Below, in pieces: positions 1 through 5,220 of a stretch of DNA of 5,476 bases. Made by a program: the position numbers and the translations under genes. Below the pieces are notes generated by a model. The model had not been told where the DNA came from, ran no database searches, and saw nothing but the letters and a program-made list of their open reading frames with translations. The number at the start of each line of letters is the position of its first letter. Position 1 is the stretch's first letter. The DNA is from CAYPTI01 sp964413525 [NCBI: uncultured bacterium]. GTDB lineage: Bacteria; T1Sed10-126. The DNA lies in assembly GCA_964413525.1 (NCBI GenBank), contig CAYPTI010000002.1, positions 49,789 to 55,264 on the forward strand, read 5' to 3'.

Positions 1-1042
1 CGTGATCGATGGCCCCGGCCCCCATGAACAGCGCCCCCTTGAACGTGGCGTGAGCAAGGATGTGGACAATCGCTCCCACCATGGCGTAGCGGGTGTTGAT
101 CCCCAGCATGAAGGTAATCATCCCGAGCTGACTGACGGTGCTGTAGGCCAGCAGGGCCTTGAGGTCCTCCTGTGAGACCGCCAGGGCTCCGCCGACCAGG
201 AAGGTCACCAGCCCCATCACCATGACGATGCCCGTGAACCAGGCGTGGGGTTCCAGCCCCGGGTACAGGCGGGCGATCAGGTAAATGCCGGCCTTGACCA
301 TCGTCGCCGAGTGCAGGTAGGCGGATACTGGCGTGGGGGCGGCCATGGCCTGGGGCAACCAGAAATGAAACGGCACGTGGGCGCTCTTCGTGAAGGCCCC
401 GATCAGCACCAGGATCAGGGCGGCCGTCATCAGTCCGCCGGATCCGATGCCGAGTTGATTAAATTCTGGAATGACAAACGTCCCGGCGTCGAAGCCGATC
501 ATGAGCAATCCGGTCAGCAGACACAGTCCCCCCACCGCCGTGACGATCAGGGCGTTCAGGGCCCCGCGTTTGGATTCGTCCGACCAGAAGTTGATCCCGA
601 TCAGCAGGAAGGAGGTCACGCTGGTCATCTCCCAGAACACCAGCAGGGAGACGAAATCCCCGGCCAGGACAACCCCCAGCATCGATCCCATGAACAGCAA
701 AAGGGAAAACCAGAACATGACGTCAATTCGCTCGTCGTGGAGGTACCCCACGGCGTACAGGCAGACAAGCGTTCCGATGCCCGTAATCAGGAGGGCGAAC
801 ATTTGAGCCAGCCCGTCGACGTAGAGGACGAAGGAAAGATCCAGGCTGGGAAACCAGCTTACGGTAAGTCGGAGGGTCTCCCCGTTGTAGACCGGACCGC
901 CCCCGATCAGGATCAGCAGAAAGGACCCGGCCGCGAGGGCCGTGGCGGTGAACCCCCGGGTGTAATGGTCGACCCGGCGGAGGATGAACATTAAAAATCC
1001 ACCCACCAGGGGCAACAAAAGAGCCAGCACAAACGAAGTCAC
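1..1042 (-). CDS. mrpA: MrpA-like Na+/H+ antiporter subunit A (N-terminal part; cut by window edge)
   Basis: The visible 347 residues are the N-terminal part of a proton-translocating membrane subunit of the MrpA/NuoL family, part of a multi-subunit complex that exchanges Na+ for H+ across the cytoplasmic membrane. It is almost wholly hydrophobic with many membrane segments. Hallmarks are the FWEMTS segment with conserved Glu138, AFTKSA with Lys219, the FHFWLPQAMAAPTPVSAYLH block at 225-244 followed by the HSATMVKAG segment (His244, Lys250), EDLKALLAYST with Lys295, and HILAHATFKG with His327, His331 and Lys335. Lys in SATMVKAG and the FHFWLP wording favour MrpA over NuoL. The GTG at 1042-1040 is chosen because AAAGGGGG lies 6 nt upstream; an ATG 17 codons later lacks such a site and would cut the first helix. 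MrpA proteins are usually about 800-900 residues, so over half is missing. Membrane hydrogenase or complex I relatives are possible but less likely. Confidence 0.9.
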   Translation of the reverse strand, partial: MTSFVLALLLPLVGGFLMFILRRVDHYTRGFTATALAAGSFLLILIGGGPVYNGETLRLTVSWFPSLDLSFVLYVDGLAQMFALLITGIGTLVCLYAVGYLHDERIDVMFWFSLLLFMGSMLGVVLAGDFVSLLVFWEMTSVTSFLLIGINFWSDESKRGALNALIVTAVGGLCLLTGLLMIGFDAGTFVIPEFNQLGIGSGGLMTAALILVLIGAFTKSAHVPFHFWLPQAMAAPTPVSAYLHSATMVKAGIYLIARLYPGLEPHAWFTGIVMVMGLVTFLVGGALAVSQEDLKALLAYSTVSQLGMITFMLGINTRYAMVGAIVHILAHATFKGALFMGAGAIDH

Positions 1043-1048
1043 CGGGGG

Positions 1049-1056
1049 CCCCCTTT
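1049..1056 (-). promoter_or_regulatory. Ribosome binding site fixing the GTG start of mrpA
   Basis: Read on the minus strand, AAAGGGGG stands 6 nt before GTG (1042-1040). An upstream ATG at 1059-1057 is out of frame and meets a stop after six codons, so it is not the start. The G run continues into CCCCC, which could fold on itself (GGGGGCCCCC) and hide the site; that last point is inference. Confidence 0.6.
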
Positions 1057-1111
1057 CATCGGGCAATCGCAACCACGATCAGGTCTGTTGATTCGTCCGC
1101 TCCGGGTCAAC

Positions 1112-1142
1112 CCGAACCCGACCACCCAACGTTCGGGTTCGG
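1112..1142 (-). repeat. Perfect 10-bp inverted repeat (hairpin) in the mrpA leader
   Basis: CCGAACCCGA at 1112-1121 is the exact reverse complement of TCGGGTTCGG at 1133-1142, with an 11-nt loop. It would form a stable RNA hairpin about 70 nt before the mrpA start. No T run follows on either strand, so it is not a standard terminator. It could be a leader structure or a protein-binding dyad. Confidence 0.6.
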
Positions 1143-1162
1143 ACGCCACCCGGATTAACGGA

Positions 1163-1185
1163 CTCCCGTTCCCGGGTGCCGGGAG
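1163..1185 (-). repeat. Second hairpin in the mrpA leader
   Basis: CTCCCG at 1163-1168 pairs with CGGGAG at 1180-1185 around an 11-nt GC-rich loop. It lies about 20 bp from the 10-bp hairpin, so the leader transcript would be folded along much of its length. Its role is unknown. Confidence 0.45.
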
Positions 1186-1261
1186 AAGACCGGTTTTTTA
1201 CCCGTTACGCAAAGGTACCGGTTCGCACACGGTCCCGCACCCGGGGCGGGGAACGGCGGGA

Positions 1262-1270
1262 ATTGTAACA
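1262..1270 (-). promoter_or_regulatory. Extended -10 promoter candidate for mrpA
   Basis: On the minus strand TGTTACAAT (1270-1262) has the TGn extension and a 5/6 match to TATAAT. No good -35 box is present 16-18 bp upstream, as is tolerated in extended -10 promoters. The surrounding 14 bp recur almost exactly before the JAMM gene (4857-4870). Transcription would start near 1255, leaving a leader of about 210 nt. Confidence 0.45.
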
Positions 1271-1296
1271 AGAAATCGCTGGGGACGGTGGCCGAT

Positions 1297-1325
1297 AGAT
1301 TAGAATCCTGCGGGGTCCCGGTCAA
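1297..1325 (-). promoter_or_regulatory. Sigma70-like promoter candidate upstream of mrpA
   Basis: Minus-strand TTGACC (1325-1320) matches the -35 consensus at 5 of 6 positions. After a 17-bp spacer, TAATCT (1302-1297) keeps the three most conserved -10 positions. One copy of an 11-bp direct repeat lies inside the spacer, as a regulator site would. It is an alternative to, or works in tandem with, the extended -10 element about 30 bp downstream. Confidence 0.35.
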
Positions 1326-1349
1326 CCAATCAAACGGCATCCTGCGGGG
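1305..1349. repeat. 11-bp direct repeat pair ATCCTGCGGGG
   Basis: Exact copies of ATCCTGCGGGG lie at 1305-1315 and 1339-1349, 34 bp apart start to start. One is in the spacer of the candidate promoter and the other upstream of its -35 box. This placement suggests paired operator sites, but no regulator is identified. Confidence 0.5.
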
Positions 1350-1466
1350 ACCGAATCCCGGGAAAAGGACGGAGACGGCTGGAAAGGCGGATCAGCGAAC
1401 AACGCTCCGGGTGGAATCGGCCCGACGCGGGTCCGGAACGAACGAAAGCGAGGAAGTCGAGTTCGG

Positions 1467-1820
1467 TCAGGACGTCTCCCGGCGCAACCGGTGGGTGGCC
1501 CACTGAACGTACGGCAACCGGGCCACGACACAATCCCGATCGGGATCGCGTTCTTCCAACCAGAGTTCGTCGTCCGATTCCTCCAGGTCCGCCGCGGCCC
1601 GAACCGTTTCCTTAACCGAGCTGAACGGCCCGAACCGCCGGGAGGAGTTGAGGTTCGATTTCCCGGTTTCCTGGCCGACCAGCACGTATTCCCGATTCTC
1701 CTCCTCCGATTCCGTGAACCGTAAGGAAAGCTCGGGATCGGGGGGGAATCCCCCCGTCCCCGGCTCAACGTCCGTCAGCCGGGAGGTCAGTTCGGCGAGG
1801 CGCTTCAGCAAACGGATCAT
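1467..1820 (-). CDS. Small acidic hypothetical protein (117 aa) downstream of sat
   Basis: I do not recognise a family. The case for a real gene is strong: AAGGAGG sits 8 nt before the ATG, and the start is only 23 bp after the sat stop, as in an operon. The 117 residues contain about 24 Asp/Glu against about 17 Lys/Arg. The N-terminus (residues 1-16) is a short amphipathic helix-like stretch rich in Leu and Arg. The middle has a run of acidic residues (TESEEENREY) leading into YVLVGQETG, and a second acidic patch follows (LEESDDELWLEERD). The C-terminus is basic (HRLRRETS). There is one Cys, no CxxC motif, no signal peptide and no membrane segment, so a soluble cytoplasmic protein is expected. 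A role linked to sulfate activation is inference from position only. Confidence 0.75.
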   Translation of the reverse strand: MIRLLKRLAELTSRLTDVEPGTGGFPPDPELSLRFTESEEENREYVLVGQETGKSNLNSSRRFGPFSSVKETVRAAADLEESDDELWLEERDPDRDCVVARLPYVQWATHRLRRETS

Positions 1821-1843
1821 GTCCGCTTCCTCCTTACCACCAT

Positions 1844-3025
1844 TCAGGCTTCGAGGGGTTCGACGTCCCGGTACGCCTCCATCAGGACCTCGGCAACCTC
1901 CGGCCGGCTGAATTCCTCCGGCAACGGTTCCCCCCGGCGAAGCTTCTCCCGGACTTTGGTGCCGCTGAGATAAATCTGGTGCTCGGCGTCATGGGGGCAG
2001 GTTTTCTGGGAGGCGATGTTCCCGCAGACTTCACACCAGAAGGCGTAGTCAAAGAACATCGGTTCGACCCCCAGTTCGTGGGGCTCGAACTCGTCGAAGA
2101 TTTCCTGGGACTCGTAGGTTCCGTAGTAATCGCCGACCCCGGCGTGGTCCCGGCCGACAATGAAGTGGGTGCAGCCGTAGTTCTTTCGGATCAAAGCGTG
2201 GAGAATGGCCTCGCGGGGACCGGCGTAATTCATCTTCGCCGGCATCACCGACAGCAACACCCGATCGTCCGGAAAGTATTCGTCAAGGATGGTTTCGTAG
2301 CAGCTCATGCGAACCTCCGCCGGTACGTCGGAACTTTTGGTCTCCCCGACCAGCGGATGGATCAGCAGACCGTCCACCGTCTCCAGGGCACATTTCACCA
2401 GGTATTCGTGAGCCCGGTGGATCGGGTTGCGGGTCTGAAACCCGACCACCGACGACCATCCCTGCTGATCGAAGTACTCCCGGGTCGCCGCGGGAGTCAT
2501 CGAGTAGTCGGGAAATTGACGGTCCTGCGGTTTTCGGACAAGATCCACTCGGCCACCGAGGGATACATCCCCCATCTGATAAGTTTTCTCGACCCCGGGA
2601 TGCTGGTCTTCCCGGGTTTGAAACACCGCCTGGGCCCGCCGGGATTTGTCGACGGTATACTTTTCATTCAATCGAAAGATGGCCACAAATTCGTCGTCCC
2701 GATTGTACAGGGCCACGGCCCCCTCCTCCGGGAGTTCCTCCGCCTTCTCCTCGGCAACCGAAAGCGTGATCGGGATCGGCCAGGGGGTGCCGTCGATCAG
2801 CCGCATCTCCTCCAGCACGGACTGATGGTCGTCCTCCCCCATGAATCCTTCCAGCGGACTGTAGGCACCGATGCCAATCATGTTCAGGTCGGATTCCTGT
2901 CGGCGGTTCAGTCGGATCGACGGCAGATCGTCGTGTTTTTCCCGCCAGATCTCCCGTTCATTTTCCGGCAGAAACCGGTTGACCAACCGGCCTCCGTGCG
3001 CCTGGATCGGTCCTGAATTGCTCAT
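1844..3025 (-). CDS. sat: Sulfate adenylyltransferase (ATP sulfurylase), single-subunit Sat type
   Basis: It catalyses ATP + sulfate to adenosine 5'-phosphosulfate + pyrophosphate, the entry step of sulfate use, in the cytoplasm. At 393 residues it has the usual length for the homo-oligomeric bacterial and archaeal enzyme and is unrelated to CysDN. An N-terminal PUA-like domain covers about residues 1-175 and the catalytic domain follows. Seen motifs are QTRNPIHRAHE (197-207), where the HxxH and Gln/Arg residues bind ATP and sulfate, MNYAGPREA (265-273) and GRDHAGVG (291-298). Cys331, Cys334, Cys343 and His345 or His349 form the zinc-type site known in some members. No APS kinase domain follows. 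The ATG at 3025 is chosen over one 13 codons upstream because GGAGGG lies 7 nt before it and the extra codons overlap a dyad element. Assimilatory use is favoured by the cysteine synthase nearby; a dissimilatory role cannot be excluded. Confidence 0.97.
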   Translation of the reverse strand: MSNSGPIQAHGGRLVNRFLPENEREIWREKHDDLPSIRLNRRQESDLNMIGIGAYSPLEGFMGEDDHQSVLEEMRLIDGTPWPIPITLSVAEEKAEELPEEGAVALYNRDDEFVAIFRLNEKYTVDKSRRAQAVFQTREDQHPGVEKTYQMGDVSLGGRVDLVRKPQDRQFPDYSMTPAATREYFDQQGWSSVVGFQTRNPIHRAHEYLVKCALETVDGLLIHPLVGETKSSDVPAEVRMSCYETILDEYFPDDRVLLSVMPAKMNYAGPREAILHALIRKNYGCTHFIVGRDHAGVGDYYGTYESQEIFDEFEPHELGVEPMFFDYAFWCEVCGNIASQKTCPHDAEHQIYLSGTKVREKLRRGEPLPEEFSRPEVAEVLMEAYRDVEPLEA

Positions 3026-3032
3026 GAGGTAT

Positions 3033-3038
3033 CCCTCC
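3033..3038 (-). promoter_or_regulatory. Ribosome binding site that decides the sat start
   Basis: GGAGGG on the minus strand lies 7 nt before the ATG at 3025-3023. The longer reading from an ATG at 3064 would place this site inside the coding region and has no comparable site of its own. Confidence 0.8.
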
Positions 3039-3048
3039 ACGGTGAGTT

Positions 3049-3082
3049 TAAGTCTACTAACCATATCTACATAGTAGAGTTA
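3049..3082. promoter_or_regulatory. Dyad-rich probable operator upstream of sat
   Basis: TAAGTCTACTA (3049-3059) and TAGTAGAGTTA (3072-3082) form an 11-bp inverted repeat with one mismatch and a 12-bp spacer. A further TCTAC at 3066-3070 pairs with GTAGA at 3074-3078 around a 3-nt centre, so the TCTAC unit occurs three times, twice direct and once inverted. The dyad starts 24 bp from the sat ATG and touches the likely transcription start, where a repressor of sulfate genes could act. The regulator is not identified; an RNA hairpin is the alternative. Confidence 0.5.
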
Positions 3083-3111
3083 CGGTATCGAAGCCCATCC
3101 CCGGCCGTCAA
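3082..3111 (-). promoter_or_regulatory. Weak promoter candidate for sat
   Basis: Minus-strand TTGACG (3111-3106) is a 5/6 -35 match, and TACCGT (3087-3082) stands 18 bp further as a poor -10. A competing -10, TACTAT (3076-3071), lies inside the dyad but lacks a -35. Either would place transcription start within or beside the inverted repeat. Confidence 0.25.
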
Positions 3112-3394
3112 CACGGTCGATTCTGGCAAGGGCTCCATCCCTTCTCCACAGCATTGTTCCCGGTATTCAGTCGGGGGTGTTCTCTTCCGTTGGGAGCAAA
3201 CCCGTTCGGAGATTGGATTTACACACGACTTGGGGACACAATCAACAACGTTTGTTCACCGGGCTCCTGTCATTCTGCCGAACCCGAATTCCCGTGAGTG
3301 GTTTGAGAATCATACGTTGACGGCGGGCAATCAATGGGAGAGACGAGGAATTGGACATCTGATTCAACCGGCAGCAACGCCGCTTAAACGGGCG

Positions 3395-4375
3395 TTACGA
3401 GAGCCAGCCGGCGGCCTCCCGGGCCCAGTACGTAAGGATGGCGTCGGCACCGGCCCGTTTGATCGAGGCCAGGGTTTCCAGGATCGTAGCCTTCCGGTCC
3501 AGCAGTCCGTCCCGGGCCGCCGATTCGACCATGGCCATCTCTCCGCTGACGCAGTAGGCGGCCAGCGGAAGGTCCGATTGTTCACGCACATCACGAACAA
3601 CATCCAGGTACGGAAGGGCCGGTTTCACCATCAACCAATCAGCCCCTTCCCGGGTGTCCTGCTCGGCTTCCAGCCGGGCTTCTCGACGGTTGGGCGGATC
3701 CATCTGGTAGGTGGCCCGATCCCCGAACTCCGGGCCGGCCTCGGCCGCCTCCCGAAAGGGACCGTAGAAGGCGGAGGCGTACTTGACCGCGTAGCTCATG
3801 ATCGCGGTGGTTGAGTGTTCGGCTTCGTCAAGCCGGGACCGGATGGCCTGCACCCGGCCGTCCATCATGTCCGACGGAGCCACCATGTGGGCCCCCGCCC
3901 GGGCGTGAAGTTCGGCCATGTCGGCCAGCAGGGGGAGCGTTGGGTCGTTGACCACCCGGCGGTCCTCGACGACACCGCAGTGACCGTGGTCGGTATAGGG
4001 GTCGATGCAGACGTCCGTGATCAAAAGGAGATCGTCGGTCTCCGAGCGGAGGTTGCGAAGCGCCCGGGCGACCACCGCGTCCTCCCGGAGCGCCGGGGTC
4101 CCTTCCGGGTCCTTGGAATCTTCCTCCGGCACACCAAACAGCAGGATGGCCGGTACCCCCGTTTCCTCGACTTCACGGGCCTGCTCCACGACGGTTTCGG
4201 GCGAGTGATGATGGACGCCCGGCAGGGACTCGATCGGTTCCGGGCGGTCAACTCCTTCCTTCACGAACAGGGGTTGAATCAAATCGTCCGGGGTCAGGGT
4301 GGTTTCCCGCATCAACCGGCGCATCGGATCCGATTGCCGGTTGCGGCGGGGTCGCCGGTCGGGAAAGTCGCTCAT
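3395..4375 (-). CDS. hemB: Delta-aminolevulinic acid dehydratase (porphobilinogen synthase)
   Basis: It condenses two 5-aminolevulinate molecules to porphobilinogen, the common precursor of heme, siroheme and cobalamin, in the cytoplasm. At 326 residues it has normal length. The basic N-terminal arm RPRRNRQSDPMRRL (8-21) leads into LTPDDLIQPLFV. The two active-site lysines are Lys198 (SYAVKYAS) and Lys251 (MVKPALPYLD); the latter forms the substrate Schiff base. The metal loop at 121-135 reads DVCIDPYTDHGHCGV, with Cys123, Asp125 and Cys133 at the three ligand positions, a mix of the zinc (Cys3) and Asp-type sites. The ATG overlaps the stop of the JAMM gene as ATGA, and GAGGAG lies 8 nt before it, so the two are probably translationally coupled. 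In a sulfur neighbourhood its likely value is tetrapyrrole for siroheme sulfite reductase (inference). Confidence 0.97.
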   Translation of the reverse strand: MSDFPDRRPRRNRQSDPMRRLMRETTLTPDDLIQPLFVKEGVDRPEPIESLPGVHHHSPETVVEQAREVEETGVPAILLFGVPEEDSKDPEGTPALREDAVVARALRNLRSETDDLLLITDVCIDPYTDHGHCGVVEDRRVVNDPTLPLLADMAELHARAGAHMVAPSDMMDGRVQAIRSRLDEAEHSTTAIMSYAVKYASAFYGPFREAAEAGPEFGDRATYQMDPPNRREARLEAEQDTREGADWLMVKPALPYLDVVRDVREQSDLPLAAYCVSGEMAMVESAARDGLLDRKATILETLASIKRAGADAILTYWAREAAGWLS

Positions 4376-4800
4376 TCGACGGTCTCCTCGACCCGGTACT
4401 CCAGTTCGACCACCTCGTCGTCCTCAATCCGAAACGCCCGGAGAATGACATCGTCCGGCTGAAAATTGAGGATGAAGTAGACGTACTGCGACCAACCCCA
4501 GCTCAGGTCCTCCTCCGAGGGATACGCCTCCGATTCGGGGGAGGGATGGCTGTGAAACACCCCCAGGATGTCCCGTTCCGATTCCCGGGCCTCCATCATG
4601 ACTTCATGCTGTTCCTTGGGGTCAAACTGGAAGTGAACCTCGCTTTCGTCCGTGTTGGTCATCGCCCGGTACTCGTCGATCCGACCCTCGGTTCCCAGAA
4701 GCATGGCGCAGGCTTCCAGGGGCGCCTCCCTGCGGGCGTGATCAACCATTTGTTCGTATACGTCCTCCGAAATCGCTACGGTCGTTTGATCGTCCTTCAT
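4372..4800 (-). CDS. M67-family JAMM metallopeptidase (Mec-like, sulfur-carrier processing)
   Basis: The 142-residue protein is a stand-alone prokaryotic JAMM/MPN+ zinc protease. Catalytic Glu29 sits in APLEACAMLLG, and the zinc motif is HSHP...SxxD with His83, His85, Ser95 and Asp98. The FQFDPKEQ segment (57-64) is typical of the Mec/QbsD-like group. Characterised relatives cleave the C-terminal diglycine adduct of ThiS/MoaD-like carriers, for example releasing cysteine from CysO. This specificity is inferred here from family and from the cysteine synthase, sat and hemB around it; carrier and activating enzyme are not in the window. Between His85 and Ser95 there are 9 residues instead of the usual 7. 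The protein is strikingly acidic (37 Asp/Glu of 142). AGGAGGAG lies 6 nt before the ATG. It shares a 4-bp overlap with hemB and probably heads that transcript. Confidence 0.93.
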   Translation of the reverse strand: MKDDQTTVAISEDVYEQMVDHARREAPLEACAMLLGTEGRIDEYRAMTNTDESEVHFQFDPKEQHEVMMEARESERDILGVFHSHPSPESEAYPSEEDLSWGWSQYVYFILNFQPDDVILRAFRIEDDEVVELEYRVEETVE

Positions 4801-4857
4801 TTCGTTCTCCTCCTGATTCCTTTCGGCTCGGCAACAGATTCAAAACACTGACGGACA

Positions 4858-4866
4858 ATTGTAGCA
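4858..4866 (-). promoter_or_regulatory. Extended -10 promoter for the JAMM-hemB transcript
   Basis: Minus-strand TGCTACAAT (4866-4858) has the TGn extension plus a 5/6 match to TATAAT. No strong -35 is present, as often with extended -10 promoters. Transcription would start near 4851 and give a leader of about 50 nt. The surrounding 14 bp (4857-4870) match the element before mrpA at 13 positions. Confidence 0.5.
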
Positions 4867-4887
4867 AGAACGACGGGGTTCCACGTA

Positions 4888-4904
4888 CCGGGTTGTCGAC
4901 CCGG
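4888..4904. repeat. 6-bp inverted repeat next to the JAMM promoter
   Basis: CCGGGT (4888-4893) and ACCCGG (4899-4904) flank a 5-nt centre and lie just upstream of the -35 position of the extended -10 promoter. The placement suits an activator or repressor site. There is no T tract, so it is not a terminator. Confidence 0.4.
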
Positions 4905-5042
4905 CACTGAGTATCCAGGCCAGACGCAAATTGACTCCCAACCCGATGGGGAGACTGATCCCCTTGTTGAATACCGGTCGTTCTCTCTCCGCTCCCAACC
5001 GGGGCCCGGCTGCCACATGAACCGCCCGTTGTTCAGCTTCCT

Positions 5043-5076
5043 CAATTTTTTGGGGTTATAAATTTCTAGAAAATTG
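5043..5076. repeat. AT-rich island with nested palindromes
   Basis: CAATTTT (5043-5049) is repeated inverted as AAAATTG (5070-5076), and the 10-bp perfect palindrome TTTCTAGAAA lies at 5063-5072. The stretch stands out from the GC-rich surroundings. It includes TATAAC and TATAAA on opposite strands, but no matched -35. It may be a protein-binding or bent-DNA site; function is unknown. Confidence 0.4.
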
Positions 5077-5220
5077 TTGGAGGAACGGTTTCGTTCAAAA
5101 TTCGAGACGATGGACCCATGTCAGCGGAGATCCTAACGAGGAATAATTCTTCTCAATCCCTGCGGTAGTTCGTACCGGAGCGGAAAGTGTCAGGATCGGG
5201 GAATCGATACAATAAGGTTT

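Larger units (their letters stand above)
1043..1466. other. 424-bp intergenic region: leader and promoter region of mrpA
   Basis: No convincing gene is seen on either strand. Reading with mrpA (minus strand), it holds an 11-bp direct repeat, two promoter candidates around 1325-1297 and 1270-1262, and then about 210-250 nt of leader with at least two stable GC-rich hairpins before the ribosome binding site. No clear rho-independent terminator (stem plus T run) follows the upstream 117-residue gene, so read-through from the sat unit into mrpA cannot be excluded. The individual elements are listed separately. Confidence 0.6.
3026..3394. other. 369-bp intergenic region between hemB and sat
   Basis: No gene is supported on either strand. 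The sat-proximal third holds the dyad and promoter candidates. AAGGG (3128-3132) and CCCTT (3139-3143) form a small 5-bp stem. Near the hemB end, AACGCC (3376-3381) and GGCGTT (3391-3396) form a 6-bp stem that includes the hemB stop codon, without a T run. I see nothing else in 3144-3375 and no recognisable SAM-type or other known riboswitch core. The gap suggests that sat has its own promoter. Confidence 0.55.

Noticed and set aside
245-994. Plus-strand open frame of 249 codons
   Set aside because: It is antisense to the MrpA gene; the product is rich in Gln, Gly, His and Asp with no recognisable domain.
1163-1199. Possible plus-strand intrinsic terminator (CTCCCG/CGGGAG stem, then TTTTTT at 1194-1199)
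   Set aside because: The T run starts 8 nt after the stem and there is no plus-strand gene to terminate.
1979-3016. Long plus-strand open frame of 345 codons
   Set aside because: It is fully antisense to sat, which has clear family motifs. The frame stays open because of GC-rich codon structure.
3023-3064. sat starting 13 codons upstream at the ATG at 3064
   Set aside because: The strong ribosome binding site at 3038-3033 serves the downstream ATG, and the extra codons lie within the dyad element.
3083-3394. SAM (S-box) riboswitch before sat
   Set aside because: I looked for conserved S-box core segments on the minus strand and found none; only short isolated stems are present.
3230-4462. 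Two plus-strand open frames spanning hemB
   Set aside because: Antisense shadows of hemB and the start of the JAMM gene, with no plausible domain content or ribosome binding site.
4797-5045. 82-codon minus-strand frame from a TTG, overlapping the JAMM start as ATGA
   Set aside because: It has a TTG start and no good ribosome binding site, its composition is odd (rich in Trp, Pro, Gly, Arg), and it runs through the promoter and inverted repeat. The ATGA overlap looks accidental.
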